From assembly GCA_003833135.1 (NCBI GenBank), contig QZLH01000961.1, forward strand, positions 1 through 41,383: a stretch of 41,383 nucleotides of DNA. The letters run 5' to 3'. Made by a program: the position numbers and the translations under genes. Within the stretch, counting starts at the first letter, position 1; the number at the start of each line of letters is the position of its first letter. Source of the DNA: Oehlia diaphana. Lineage: Eukaryota > Glomeromycota > Glomeromycetes > Glomerales > Glomeraceae. Below the pieces are notes generated by a model. That model was not told where the DNA came from. It ran no database searches and worked only from the letters and a program-made list of their open reading frames with translations. Positions 22,611 to 34,091 of the stretch are shown here, in pieces.

Positions 22611-22629
22611 TTGTGCGACAATATCGGAA
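22611..22629 (-). promoter_or_regulatory. Conserved F-box-locus motif, inverted copy
   Basis: TTGTGCGACAATATCGGAA is the reverse complement of the motif TTCCGATATT-x-GTCGCACAA found upstream of the two intact F-box genes (26769-26789 and 38386-38405). Here it lies 58 bp before the start codon and in opposite orientation. Confidence 0.55.
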
Positions 22630-22686
22630 TATAAATTCAACTTGGTTTGATCTTACAATGCCACTTTTCGACTTTTCGTTTACAAA

Positions 22687-24256
22687 ATGTCATGCTCTAA
22701 AATATTTTTAGGAGATTTACCTGAATTAATATATAACATCGTAAAAAATTTTCAGAATGATTATTCAACCTTACTTTCATGTGTGTTAGTTAATAGATTA
22801 TGGTGTCGTTTAGTAATTCCATTATTATGTGAAAATCCATTTTCAATTCTTACTGGAAATTATAATTTTATTGAAATTTACTCATATAATTTGAATGATT
22901 GTTTAAAAGCTAAATTAAATGAATATCAAATTATTGATTATTTATTATCCTTAAAAACACTTTTCAACTATCCTGGTTTTTTAAGATATTTGAGTTTGAG
23001 TAATATTACCTTTTCTATTGAGAGGTGGGTAGAAGCTAATGATATAACTTCAAAATTCAGTAATAGATATCCGAAATCATTAATTGAATTTGAAGGATTG
23101 ATTGAGATGTCGTTAACTACATTATTTATTGAAAATGAGACAAATTTAGATACTTTATAAATTACATATTGTAACAGATATTGTAATGACATTCTTGAGT
23201 TAATTTTACAAAATCCAAATTTCATTAACAATACTAGAAATTTAAAAGCTTCTATTTTTGGTTCTAATACCATAATAGATCTTATACCACAAATAATTAT
23301 GTCACATCAAAATCTCAAAAGATTGTCATTATATCATCTAGTTTATAGTGAATTATCTTTATATCAATCATTGTTATTATCAAAAGAATCTAATTGTTGA
23401 AATACCTTAAATACAATTATCTTCTATTATATCGATTTTAGTTGTATAACTAATTTAGCTAGAGTATTTGAAAAATTAAATGTTTTAGAATCTGTTCATA
23501 TCATTTATTGTTATTCTTCAATTAATTTTATTCAACAAATTATTAATGTAACAAAACCATTTAAACTAAAATCTTTGTTTATAAGCGTAAGTTCGCAAAT
23601 TGATTCATTACAATCAATATTACAAAAATCTGGAAGTTATTTAGAAAATTTCGGATATGTTACTTATAATAATAATCAGTTGTTGTTGCAATTATTATTA
23701 GAATTAATTATAAAATATTGCAGAAACGTCAAATGTCTTGATTTATATAAGATTGATACCCACATTGCTTCTCAAACGTTCGGTTTAATTGAAAATATTA
23801 AACAAAATCTTAATTATCTTTCGATCAGAGTAGAGAATTACTATCAAGATAGTAATATCATTAGTATCAAGTTAATATTACAAAATTTAGGACAAACACT
23901 TCCTTCAAAACTTGAATATTTAGGTTTCGTTCTTTACATTAAAGCAAATGATTTTGAAATATTCTTAAAAAAATTCTCAAAATACTTTCTTTAAAAAATT
24001 ATTAATTAATATTATGATACAAGAATATAGTAATAATATTGATATTTTATCTTATATAAAAGAATATATTATGTTGAAGAGAAGAGTCAAATATTTGGCT
24101 ATCAGAAATACTTCCACTTCTATTTATAATGGGGAATGTATAGATTTGTCTGATTTGAAAGATGAAGTGAAGGAATTTAAGTTACATAATATTAATGTTG
24201 TAAGTTATAATAATTTACATACTAATATTCATACATATGTAATAAATGAAAATTAA
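22687..24256 (+). pseudogene. F-box/LRR protein pseudogene
   Basis: The frame starts with MSCSKIFLGDLPELIYNIVK and continues through the F-box phrase CVLVNRLWCRLVIPLLCENP, then leucine-rich repeats alignable with the intact genes at 26903 and 38635 (for example LNVLESVHIIYCYSS, KPFKLKSLF, NIKQNLNYLS, LPSKLEYLGF, YIKEYIMLKRRVKYLAI). It is broken by TAA at 23158-23160, TGA at 23398-23400 (the paralogue has TTA there) and a +1 frameshift in an A-run near 23965 (seven A, six in the paralogue), after which the correct frame runs to TAA at 24254-24256. It also lacks a Ser/Asn-rich insert seen in the paralogues. Intact relatives would be receptors of SCF ubiquitin ligases. A short product of 157 residues with the F-box alone remains possible. 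Confidence 0.85.
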
Positions 24257-24557
24257 AATGATTAATTGTTTAGTATTTTAGTTTTTATTTATAATAACAG
24301 AAAGAAATATTTTATCAATTTTATATTTGCTTTATAAATTTTAAAATTGAAGATAATATAAAATATGACTTTGAAAGCTTCCTTTCTTCAATATAAAAGA
24401 AAAATATAATGATAAAATCAAATAAAACATTAAACTTACAACTCTAACTCCTAATTTCTAAACGAAAATAAATCTGAAAATAAAATTCAAGCTTAATTTC
24501 GTTTCGAATCCAAGAAATAATACTCAAGTTCTTGAAAAATGACTTAGGTTTGTTTAT
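24257..24557. other. 3' intergenic region between convergent genes
   Basis: About 300 bp between the F-box pseudogene and the LRR gene, which meet tail to tail. AT-rich, no feature named. Confidence 0.5.
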
Positions 24558-25514
24558 TCAGATATGAGTTTTTAGATAAATATTACATCGGAGTTGTTCA
24601 TATAACTCTTTAATTTCTTTGGATATTGATTCCCATTCTAGCAACTTAATTGATTCTTCGTTAAGTTCGTTAACTTCGATCTCTTCTCTAGCTTTGTTAA
24701 TTAATTCTTGATTATCTAACTTCCAGGCTTGCCAGTCATAATTTCTAAAGGAGTCATCTTCGATTTTGTAATCGCTTAATTGCTTAGCTAAGTTTCCAGT
24801 ACAAAAAAGTTTTCTATTAAAGTGACCTCTTCCAATATTAAAGCCAGAAGCAACGGCATTGACGTTAAAAAATTCATCAGGTAAATACTCTAAACCACCA
24901 TCAATGTTGGTATCAGCGATATTTATTTCCTTTAAACAAGATAAATTTCTTAATGGTTTTAAAGAACCAGTAAAAGGATTGTTACTTATGCATAATATAC
25001 GTAAGTTAATAAAAGGAGTAAAGCACTTCAAATTTTGAGCAGGAAAATTGTTGTTGTCCATGCGAAGGGTAATTAATTTGGAAGGATTTTGACTTTTTAA
25101 GAAATCTAAATTTGATAATCTGTTATTACCACAAAGAATTTTTTCAATTTTATTTGAACCAGATATGGTCAAATTGGTGAGTTGATTATTAGAACAATCC
25201 AATTCACGGAGTTGAGGACAATCAGATATGTCTAATGTAGTAATTTTTTTGTTACTGATATCCAATAATTCTAAATTAAGGAATCCTTTTAAAGTTAGAG
25301 AACCTTCTAAACCAATATTTTCATTAAGTGTTCTGCTTTTCATATCATCAATACCGAGAAGAAGAGTTGATAAAGGCCTACCCCCGCCAAATATTGAAAT
25401 TATATTGTCTTCGATTCTTTTATGAACCTCTTCCTTTGGACCTATTCTTTCGACTGCTCTTTTGGATTCAGCAGTTGAGTATTTTCCATCAAACCATTCC
25501 TGAGCGTTTACCAT
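24558..25514 (-). CDS. Leucine-rich repeat protein
   Basis: A single uninterrupted exon of 318 residues, ending in TGA. The chosen start, MVNAQEWFDGKYSTAESKRA, is the usual opening phrase of a family of LRR proteins in these fungi; an upstream in-frame ATG at 25625 would add 37 Lys-rich residues. The middle contains short LRR units: LEGSLTLKGFLNLELLDISN, LDISDCPQLRELDCSNNQL, KIEKILCGNNRLSNLDF, LITLRMDNNNFP, NLRILCISNNPFTGSL, CLKEINIADTNIDGGLEYLP. The C-terminal third is charged and helical (KAREEIEVNELNEES...). There is no signal peptide or membrane segment, so a cytosolic or nuclear protein-binding role is likely. Partner unknown. A frameshift is not seen, and the frame is intact. Confidence 0.85.
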   Translation of the reverse strand: MVNAQEWFDGKYSTAESKRAVERIGPKEEVHKRIEDNIISIFGGGRPLSTLLLGIDDMKSRTLNENIGLEGSLTLKGFLNLELLDISNKKITTLDISDCPQLRELDCSNNQLTNLTISGSNKIEKILCGNNRLSNLDFLKSQNPSKLITLRMDNNNFPAQNLKCFTPFINLRILCISNNPFTGSLKPLRNLSCLKEINIADTNIDGGLEYLPDEFFNVNAVASGFNIGRGHFNRKLFCTGNLAKQLSDYKIEDDSFRNYDWQAWKLDNQELINKAREEIEVNELNEESIKLLEWESISKEIKELYEQLRCNIYLKTHI

Positions 25515-25625
25515 AATGATAATGTAATATTTTAATTCGACTTGTTCTTCAGGATATTCGTATTTTTTCTTTTTTTTGTGTTTAATCCTAGTTCCTAGTT
25601 CAATCACTTTAAATTCAAATTTCAA

Positions 25626-26768
25626 AGGAGAGGAATCAAAGTTTATCTATTTTTTTTCTTTTAGCAAAATTTTTTTTTATATTACTAACTCAAAATAAAA
25701 AAAAAGTTTTCTAGTTTCTAAAATACTTGCCAACTAAACTAAAATTATATAAATATTTTCGAGATTTGTTAAAACGAATACTAAAAATAGCTAATAAGAA
25801 TTGCAGAACTAAGGAACTTATTAATAAACTAGAATATAACAGAAAATTTAAATTAAAAAAAAAAAAAGAAAAAAAAAATGGGTCAAAAATTATTGGACAT
25901 CATTTTGAATATCGGCACGCCATAACTCGTGACTTTGCATGTATACTTTGTAAATTTAACCATAAATGGATTAGCCGAATTATGTAATACGCCTACACTA
26001 AACTAAAATCAGTCGATAAAGAAAAATAACATTAATAAAATCATCGAAACGGAGGATAATTTTTAACATAATTTATATTTAATTAAGTTAATATGTATGA
26101 TATCTATGCTAAAAAGTAAATTACTTGAGTTGTAGTATTAATTTACTACGGAATGTGATTTAATATCAAAACTGACAAGTCATTGTATAGGATATCGGAA
26201 CATAAGAGGAAGAAAATCGACGGATTGTTGGTTTCTAGTATAAAATCTACCAAAAAAAAAAAAAAAAATTTTTTTTAGCAACAAAAAATTCAATCAAAAA
26301 AAAAATAAAAAAATAAAATAATTTAATAGATTCAAAAATATTTATCAAAAAAAAACTTTAATGGGCTTAAAAAAAAAATATATTAAAAAAAAGTATAAAA
26401 AGATCACCTTTTTTTTATGTACAAATACTTTAAAATGTAATATTAACTATTCGTTTATGATTAATAGTTTTTTTTTTCAAAATTCATGACAACAACGCAA
26501 TAACTTTATTTAACGTTTTATCGGAAATCTCAAAACTTCCAACTCCTATATAAAAGGTTATAGGCCAAAAAATTAATTACTCATTTACAATATTAAAAAA
26601 GCAGCTAAAAAAGATAGGTGCAAACTCCTTATAAAACAGAAGAACCCTAAGCTAGTAGCGCACATTGAAGCTTGTATGAATTCTATGTAGACTGTTTTAA
26701 TTTTCGGGACACCACCATATTTCAACGACTGGAGTCATCACGTGATCGTATCGCTTCGGTATTTGTAG
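25626..26768. other. Intergenic region with A- and T-homopolymer tracts
   Basis: The stretch upstream of the LRR gene and of the F-box gene contains long poly-A/poly-T tracts (25850-25880, 26250-26400) and a plus-strand frame at 25727-25987 that is Lys-rich low-complexity sequence, not called as a gene. An ATCACGTGAT palindrome (E-box core) lies at 26737-26746. Confidence 0.45.
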
Positions 26769-26902
26769 TTCCGATATTTTGTCGCACAACATTTTTATAT
26801 AGCGATCATGTGTAATATATTTGTTTGGCAAATGAAATAATAAAATGGCGTAACTTTTAATTTCGGTATCCCCTTTTCTCTCCTTTCTTTTCGTTTAACA
26901 AT
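26769..26902 (+). promoter_or_regulatory. Promoter block of the F-box gene
   Basis: The motif CCGATATTTTGTCGCACAA ends at 26789, and a pyrimidine-rich tract (CCCCTTTTCTCTCCTTTC, then TTTTCGTTT) runs to within a few bases of the ATG at 26903. The same arrangement is found before the F-box gene at 38635, which supports a conserved promoter; the bound factors are unknown. Confidence 0.55.
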
Positions 26903-28618
26903 ATGACATGTTCAAAGTTATTTTCAGGAGAGTTACCAGAGTTAATAGACGATATTATACAATATTTTCATTATGATTATAAAACATTACATTCGTGTAT
27001 ATTGGTTAATAGATTATGGTGTAGTTTAGCAATCCCATTATTATGGGAAGATCCTTTTTCAAGTCCAACTAAAGATTATCATTGTATTGAAATTTATTTA
27101 CATCATTTAAATGATGATTGTAAAACAAAATTAAATGAATATGTAATTCATAATGGTATATTAAATTCGAATACATTATTTAATTATCCTAAATTCATTC
27201 AACATTTAAATACATATAAAGTTTATAATTCTATTGAAGAATGGTTTGAAACTGTTAGTTATCCAACACTCAAACCAACCAAAAAGTCAGTTTTCAACTA
27301 TTCTATAAAAGAGGCAAATTTATCATATAGTTCACAAGTGTCAAACTTTAAAAACCTAATTTTTAGATCATTATTTCTATTATTCATTGAAACCGAAGTC
27401 AATTTGCATAGTTTTGAGGTTATTTCTGTACGTAGCGATTTTGATAAGATTATTATTGAATTAACTTTACAAAATCCAAATTTCATTGTTAATATCAAAA
27501 ATTTTAAATTAGCCTGCAATGTGATGAATAACAATATAACAAGACTTTTAACATTAATCTATTCTAATTGCAATTCAATCTCATCACTTTATTTTCAATT
27601 TCCAAAATATGAAAAGGATCATTCAATAGTTGAAATAGTTGAAAAAATTTTACCACAAATAATTAAATCTCAAATAAATCTTAGAGAGATTTCATTTAAC
27701 TGTAATGATTACTCCTTAAACCATTCCCATTCCTTACTATCATTAAAAAACTCCAATTGCTTAAATACATTAAATACAATTGTATTTTGTTATGTTAATT
27801 TTGAAAATATAGATATTTTAAGTGAAGTATTTAATCAATTGAATGTTTTAGAATCAATTCATATTCTTTATTGTTGTTCTCTAGATTCTAAATTTATTCA
27901 ACAGATTATTAATATTACAAAACCATTTAAATTAAAATCTTTATTTTTGAATGAAATGGATGATTTATTAGAACCATTAATACAAAAGTCTGGCATTTAT
28001 TTAGAAAATCTTGTCCATAATTCCCAACCATTACCACAATTTATTATAAAATATTGTAGTAAAATTAAAATTTTATCTTCTTCTTTGAGATATATTCAAA
28101 ATAATTATTTAGAATTCAACTTAATTGAAAATATTAAACAAAATCTTAATTATCTTATAATTGATGTTACCATTCGCTATATTGATAGTATTGAAGATTA
28201 TATTGGTAATAATATTAATGATTGTATTGAATCAAGTTCTAATATATTACAAAATTTGGGACAAATTCTTCCTTTTAAATTAGAATATTTGGAATTGTAT
28301 CTTGCAATTAATGGAAGTGATTTGGAAACATTTTTAAAAAATTCTCAAAATACCTTTATTAAAAAATTGTTAATCAAAAATATTAAAACGGAAGTAACAG
28401 ATGATATTATTCCTTATATAAAGGAATATATTGTGAAAAAGAAAAGGGTTAAATATTTGTCTATTTTAGAAAGTATTAATTTTGGACGTTTTTATTCTCT
28501 GTGGCATGAGATGAAGGGATTTGAATTGTATGGTATTCAAGTTTTAAATTATTTTGATTTGTCAATAGATTTGTCAATAGATTTATTTGATTTTGTACAA
28601 GAACTAATTAAGGAATAA
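26903..28618 (+). CDS. F-box/LRR protein
   Basis: A single exon of 571 residues. Residues 1-55 form the F-box: ELPELIDDIIQYFHYDY, then SCILVNRLWCSLAIPLLWED. The rest is degenerate leucine-rich repeat (for example ILPQIIKSQINLREISF, LNTLNTIVFCYVNFENIDIL, LNVLESIHILYCCSL, IKQNLNYLIIDV, LPFKLEYLELYL) ending with IKEYIVKKKRVKYLSILE and a short acidic tail. By family, the F-box binds Skp1 in an SCF ubiquitin ligase and the LRRs select the substrate; neither partner can be read from sequence. It is a close paralogue of the genes at 38635 and of the pseudogenes at 22687 and 35236. The ATG is the first in frame and sits in a conserved context AATATGRCATGTTC. Confidence 0.9.
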   Translation: MTCSKLFSGELPELIDDIIQYFHYDYKTLHSCILVNRLWCSLAIPLLWEDPFSSPTKDYHCIEIYLHHLNDDCKTKLNEYVIHNGILNSNTLFNYPKFIQHLNTYKVYNSIEEWFETVSYPTLKPTKKSVFNYSIKEANLSYSSQVSNFKNLIFRSLFLLFIETEVNLHSFEVISVRSDFDKIIIELTLQNPNFIVNIKNFKLACNVMNNNITRLLTLIYSNCNSISSLYFQFPKYEKDHSIVEIVEKILPQIIKSQINLREISFNCNDYSLNHSHSLLSLKNSNCLNTLNTIVFCYVNFENIDILSEVFNQLNVLESIHILYCCSLDSKFIQQIINITKPFKLKSLFLNEMDDLLEPLIQKSGIYLENLVHNSQPLPQFIIKYCSKIKILSSSLRYIQNNYLEFNLIENIKQNLNYLIIDVTIRYIDSIEDYIGNNINDCIESSSNILQNLGQILPFKLEYLELYLAINGSDLETFLKNSQNTFIKKLLIKNIKTEVTDDIIPYIKEYIVKKKRVKYLSILESINFGRFYSLWHEMKGFELYGIQVLNYFDLSIDLSIDLFDFVQELIKE

Positions 28619-28731
28619 AGTTCACTTTTTTCATGATATTTTTTAATTTTGCTTGTATATTATATGTTATTATACTTTTACCAGTATGTGCAATAATCTT
28701 GTTTTAAAGAACTTATCCTATAGGACCATGC

Positions 28732-28737
28732 AATAAA
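28732..28737 (+). terminator. Polyadenylation signal of the F-box gene
   Basis: TGCAATAAATAAA contains AATAAA 114 bp after the stop codon. The same TGCAATAAATAAA phrase follows the paralogue at 38635-40302, which supports its use as a 3'-end signal. Confidence 0.5.
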
Positions 28738-29819
28738 TAAACCTACTGTACACTCACCTAAATCATTTAAAATTATTTATTCTTATGTTTATAAAAATAG
28801 CAAATGTAAAAGTTTGTGTTTACCGAATTGATATAAATTTACAATAACTATTTTGCCTTATTTTCAAATATTATGTCATAATATTTAGTCTCTTGCTTGA
28901 TATTTCCATGTTTAGAACTCAAGAAGTTTCAAGTTCTTGACAATCAATTAAACCTTAATGAGTAGAGACTATTCATAGTTTATATTTTTTCCATTTTTCT
29001 TTTTCGAACCCCTATTCATTGAAAAGCAGTCTACTCGATACTTATTAGTTCAAATTTATTAAGCTTATTAACACTTCTTTAAATACTAATAACCAAAATA
29101 GCAAGTTCCTTGTTTATTTTAAATTTGATAGAGAAAACAAGACAATTTCATCTTAAAGACAAAATCTCTTTCACTTTGTATTCTGTCGCATCTATATGAT
29201 AGATTTATTCGTTAATCCTCATTACATGGGCGTCCGAGACGATATTTAGAGTGCATAGATAAGAGCACAACTCTATTGATCTAGGACAAAAAGTTTGTTA
29301 TTATGTATTGTATTTCTAATAAAGCATACGCACAAATGGTTATAATAATAAGAAGAAAAATGATAATAACGCAAGCTGAAAATATTAATGAATAACTACA
29401 CAAAAATAGTATTCCCCAAAATTTTATTGCACTCTTAAAAAAAAGAATAGAACGTAAATGTGTGTACTCTATCGAATTCTATCTATTAAACTTTGAAATA
29501 GTATTATAAATACATAAAAAAATAAATTGAAAAAAATCGATAAATACGAGAAGGCTTGATTAACTTCGAAAGTTTTAAAATTATTAACGATATTTGTGAT
29601 ATTTGTCATAAACAGATTTTGCCTATTTAACGGATTCACGAAATTAAAATAACGATTTCGAATTACTTAAATTATATGAATTAACATAAACGAAACGAAG
29701 GAAAAATATTTTTAAGTATAACAATATAGAGAAAATTGAATACATTATTGCGAATGGATCGTTATAAACGAAAAATCTAAAAAGTATATCAATAACCTAA
29801 AGTTTTTGTCAAAGCTTAT
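28738..29819. other. Intergenic region between F-box and kinase genes
   Basis: Nothing supported over about 1.1 kb. It holds the convergent 3' ends of the F-box gene and the minus-strand kinase gene. Confidence 0.5.
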
Positions 29820-31250
29820 TTAATCAATTTGACAGGAATGTTTTTTAATTTCTTCGCTTCCTTTGGAACAAGAAACAGTAGGCACATTATCGTTTTCAGA
29901 ATCAATTATACTAAGTGATTCATTTATTTCGAATATATTTGGTCGTTCATCCGGCTCTTGTTCCCAGCATTCTATTAAGATAAATTAAAATTAGGTTAAA
30001 ACGAGAAAAATAAAATTGCACTAGTTCCAAAGAAAACATTTTTTTACACTTTACTTTGATATAGTCTAATAAATTTAACATTCGTGTTCGGAACAGGTTC
30101 TTCTCTTACACCACTAAGTATTTTATATATAATATGATCACCTTCAAGGCCATCAAATGGTGATGAGCGGCTAGTTAGCTCCCAGAATATAACTCCTAAA
30201 CTATATATATCTGACTTCTCGTTTATCTTATACGGAATTTTTTGATTGAGCATTTTAGGATCCACATAAGGTACAACTCCCCATACTTGAGTATTATAAC
30301 AACCTGGCCCTTTTAGACATGAACGACCGAAATCTGCTAACTTTACCGCATCTTTGTGAACTAAAATATTATTAGGATGCTAAAAAAGAAAACGTTAGTA
30401 CACATTATAGTAAATAATGTATCAGATAATTCATTAAAACACTATGAATACTTACAAGATCTCCGTGTACGATTTTCTTTGTATCGTGTAACCAACAAAT
30501 CGCACTTGCGATTTCTTTTGCAAACCTTAATTGGTTCTTCCATTCAATAGTATTGTTCCTTAGATATTTTCCTAATGTCCCACCATCCGCATATTCAAGA
30601 ATAAGCGAGTATTTTTTTTCATCTAAGAAAATCATACCACATTAACAAATACTTAAATATAGGCATACATAATTGCATAATTGTCACTCTACCTTTTAAT
30701 TTCGTAACTCCACGAAATTGAATTATATTTTCGTGAGAATTAGCTCTAAATGTTAAACAAACCTAGAAAGAAAATAATCTATAAATAATTTATAAATAAG
30801 ATAAATAAGATAAAAAATGTCGATGACACACCTCTTTGTTATTGACAGATTTTTTAATTGCATACATTGTTGACGTATTCTTCCAATTTGCGACATAAAC
30901 AGATGCAGATCCTCCAAAGCCTATAATCTTGGAATTAATAAGATCACGAGAGTCATATTGATCAATTATCTTGTCCCTCAATAATCCATTCAGCCTTTCG
31001 GCATAATATTCCTCCTATAAGTAATTGAATACAAATGTTGATCCTCAATCTGACGTGTAACGTTAAAAAAAAAACCATTTTGGTATAAGCCTGTTTCCCT
31101 TTGAGTTGGAATTTGTGGCGCAGCTCCGGGTAAATACGCTTTAAAAGCCTAAAGAATCCCTTGGGTAGAGTCTTTCGAGAGATGGAGCCTGGAGGTACAG
31201 TATTATACGTATAAAGGGGATTCGTAGTATAATTTTTAATCAAAATATGC
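29820..31250 (-). CDS. Protein kinase, TKL-like, with HGD catalytic loop
   Basis: Exons on the minus strand that splice in frame: 31014-30832, 30762-30693, 30622-30456, 30379-30055, 29971-29820 (TAA at 29822-29820). The domain is complete: IIGFGGSASVYVANW (glycine loop), MYAIKKS (Lys), NIIQFRGV, LILEYADGGTLGKYL, IVHGDLHPNNIL, KLADFGRSC, YVDPKML, SDIYSLGVIFWELT, CWEQEPDERPNIF. The usual HRD Arg is Gly, so it is a non-RD kinase, which may be active without activation-loop phosphorylation. Upstream, an open region to about 31250 encodes PPGSISRKTLPKGFFRLLKR and KFQLKGKQAY, probably an N-terminal exon ending at 31076 (GT at 31075-31074), but no convincing ATG was found; the first exon is uncertain. 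The tail after the kinase domain is short and acidic. No lesion in the kinase exons. Confidence 0.8.
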
Positions 31251-31252
31251 AC

Positions 31253-31850
31253 AAAGTATATTTATATTGACACGGAATAGAAAGAAATGAAGTGTATATT
31301 TATAACACTATTTTATATTAAATCTGAGAATAAGTAACAGTTTTCACAATGATGTTAGGTGATAAATAACGCTTATATTTCTCTTTTTTTGCTCGTTGGA
31401 GTTATGTTTGTTAACAAATGTTCTGAAATTTTAACTATAGGGAAAGAAACAAATCGAAAGGTAGAGACAGATTTAGTTCGTTATAAGAAATTGCTTTGTG
31501 TGCAGTGGTATAAATAAAGTTCATTATCTGCAATTAATATATTTTGTGCTCCCGGTGGAACATTACTTACAGTTCCAAATGAAAAAATTTCATTTTGTAC
31601 TTTCATGTAACGTACGAGATGTACAAATATTTCTGTCTTTTTTTATATTCACGTATTTTACAGATAATCTTTTTTCATACGCATTATGAAATAAGTCAGC
31701 CGTGGCCCGGTCTCTTATTGATTTTCTCCAAATAATGTGTTCGGTGAATACGAATTATAGTTCCCGAAAGGCACGTGATACTCTAAACATCACCTGGGCT
31801 ATTAGTCGTGCAGAACCTTAGGTAGTTACGTCTTTTTTTCAACGTCCCGT
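31253..31850. other. Intergenic region upstream of the kinase gene
   Basis: No gene called; a plus-strand frame at 31498-31689 has no domain. Contains a CACGTG at about 31772. The first exon of the minus-strand kinase may lie here. Confidence 0.4.
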
Positions 31851-32499
31851 CAGTAGCGTCACATTGTCGTATGACGCCATAAATGACTTTTGCCATATGG
31901 ATTTTTTAGACTTTTAGACTTTACATAAACTTTTGACATAATTACTTTTAAATTTTTTAGACTTTATATAATAATCTTTTGTTAAATTTAATATACTTAA
32001 TATAAATAATATAAACTTTTTATTTTATTTTTTTATATTTGAAAACTGCTTTTAAGTTTCGAAATTTACTATAATTTTAGATGATTTTATAGACATACAA
32101 AATCCAATCTTTCAGGATGGAGAAAATGGATTTCATGAAGAACTAAATATACCTAATACTAATAAAGAAGTTAATAATAATATGGAATTTAATCTTATTG
32201 ACATACATTAGTTGATGATGTTTTAAATACTAGATTAGAGTAAATTGTTTATATGCTATCGTTATGAATTTATATCCCTTCGTTTATATACTAATAAATA
32301 GTAATCGTAAAATTAAATATAGAAAAATGTTAAATAATGCTGTTAATTAAAAGAAATAGTAATTGTTATTATTTTTAATTATATATAAATAATAAAAAAT
32401 ATGCTAATTTATTTAATATTTTTATTCTGTAATTATTTAATTATTTTTTAATTACGTCATACGTCAAAATTGTATGATTTTACGTCCATGATGTTACTG
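31851..32499. repeat. Candidate 649-bp inverted-repeat element with TGACG-rich ends
   Basis: CAGTAGCGTCACA (from 31851) faces the inverted CAGTAACATCATG at 32499, and further in, TTGTCGTATGACGCCATAA faces TTACGTCATACGTCAA (about 32449-32465). The arms are imperfect and no target duplication was found. The middle contains an exon-like orphan segment (32081-32211). Confidence 0.4.
32081..32211 (+). pseudogene. Orphan exon-like segment
   Basis: After a T-rich tract and AG (32079-32080), phase-1 reading gives 42 codons (DFIDIQNPIFQDGENGFHEE...) to TAG at 32209-32211. The composition (acidic, Asn-rich) is like the tails of the fungal kinase family, but no kinase domain lies upstream on this strand. 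It could be a stray last exon of a lost gene. Confidence 0.4.
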
Positions 32500-33674
32500 T
32501 AAAAAGTTTTGTTATCATTATACATATGTTATTAATAGCTTAGGACACGACCAATGGTCTACTTAGCTTAGGCATTCAGGCTTTGTCAAGTAGAGGTGCA
32601 GATTTTTCTTTTTTAGCTACGTTACTCATTAAGTCAATGAAAGGTTGTAACTCGTGACGTAGCTCGATATTATATAAATTATCATAAAATTTCTAAATGT
32701 TCATCTGCAGTGACGTTATTGACGTGACTTGTTACGGCAGTTACGTCGGAAAGTTTGCATATCTAGTTTCTACAAAAGAAAAAAGAAACAATTAACAAAA
32801 CTTGCAGAAACCTGATCAGACGTGTCACTCACGTGTACCGGTCTATTAATGTAAGGCCTTAATTTTGGGCGCAGCATTATATTTAGTTTAAGTGTATAAA
32901 AATTTGATGTATTTTATTTGAGTAATTTAATATGGGGATCGAGTAATTGATGGCGTTAAATATGCTTGAAGTAATCTACATAATTGTGATGAAGGGCAGT
33001 AAGTTAGAACGAATAATTTATATGAAATCTTCTTTTAGAAAGAAATTATTATGATTGCTTTTCTTTAGGATCTTAAAAAGGGAAACCATTATTTTAATTG
33101 TCTCTTTAATTAAATAATATATAATTAAGAATTTTCGTGAGATTAGTGATGAGAATTTATTTTCTTTCTTGAATTTTTCATTTTATTAATTATTTTTATG
33201 ATGAAATTCGGGAATTGCCATAACTTTTATCAAATTTAATAGAGGTTCAACCGGAAAAAGGGATTTTTAGAATAATTCAACTGATGTTTATTAAAATTTT
33301 AATATTAGAAGATGCATAATCACGATCAGAAAGAATTCATTTAAATTCAGTTAATTAATAAATAGAACAGAAGAAGAATAAATATGATAAATAATCAAAT
33401 ATATTAAATAGTTCATAACAATTAAATTAAACATTAAAAATTTTTTATTTTAGATACCGCTTTTTCTAATTACTATTATTAATATTATTAACACTATAGG
33501 TGTCAGATGATTTCAATTTATATTGTTGTTCGTAATTAGCTATAGTTGAATATAGTACTTTGGTTAGCATCATGCAGCATCTATTGGGTGCATTTTTTTT
33601 TAAAAAAAAAAAATTTGGTATCGAAATTAATATTGATATCAATATCGATATCAACATCAACATCAGTATATATT
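32500..33674. other. Intergenic region
   Basis: No gene supported. Several TGACG/CGTCA cores occur at 32640-32760. A GATATC/AATATC-rich run near 33625-33665 forms a simple repeat just left of the second foldback element. Confidence 0.45.
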
Positions 33675-33753
33675 AGTTATTTGATAGGGGGTTAGAATAT
33701 CACCGAACTGAAAAGCAGTTCGGATGATATTTTAACACCCCTATCAAATAACT
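33675..33753. repeat. 79-bp foldback (hairpin) element, copy 2
   Basis: The arms AGTTATTTGATAGGGG and CCCCTATCAAATAACT are perfectly inverted; the tip is CGAACTG-aaaag-CAGTTCG. The inner AATATCACCGAACTG and GATGATATTTTAAC blocks match the copy at 17160-17237, so the two are related. Confidence 0.8.
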
Positions 33754-34091
33754 GTGTTATTCTGCAGTCGCCAATGATCATCTTATAAATACAATAAACT
33801 ATTAATTAAACAACGTCAAAAATATCAATAATAAATATAATTTAAAACTATCCGGATAATCTAATGGATCATCTAATAACCATCTAATAAACTAGTCAAT
33901 TACTATTTTTTCAATATTAATAAATGATTTTAAGTATTTATCGTAAAAAAAGTAGTGAATATTACTTTCTTATTTCTAAGGTGATATTATAAAAACTAGA
34001 TATAGATTGAAAACTAGCTAACAATAAATTGGATGGTCAAAATAAGTTAGCATGCTATATTAATTCTAGTAAGCGGCATTTTAATATTTTA
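33754..34091. other. AT-rich intergenic stretch
   Basis: Nothing recognisable besides a short ATCTAATGG/ATCTAATAA run near 33857-33890. Confidence 0.4.

Noticed and set aside
25727..25987. 86-codon plus-strand frame
   Set aside because: It is Lys-rich low-complexity translation of A-runs with no domain and no splice or promoter support.
33466..33663. Minus-strand frame with repeated ISILISI
   Set aside because: Product of a GATATC/AATATC simple repeat, not a transmembrane gene.
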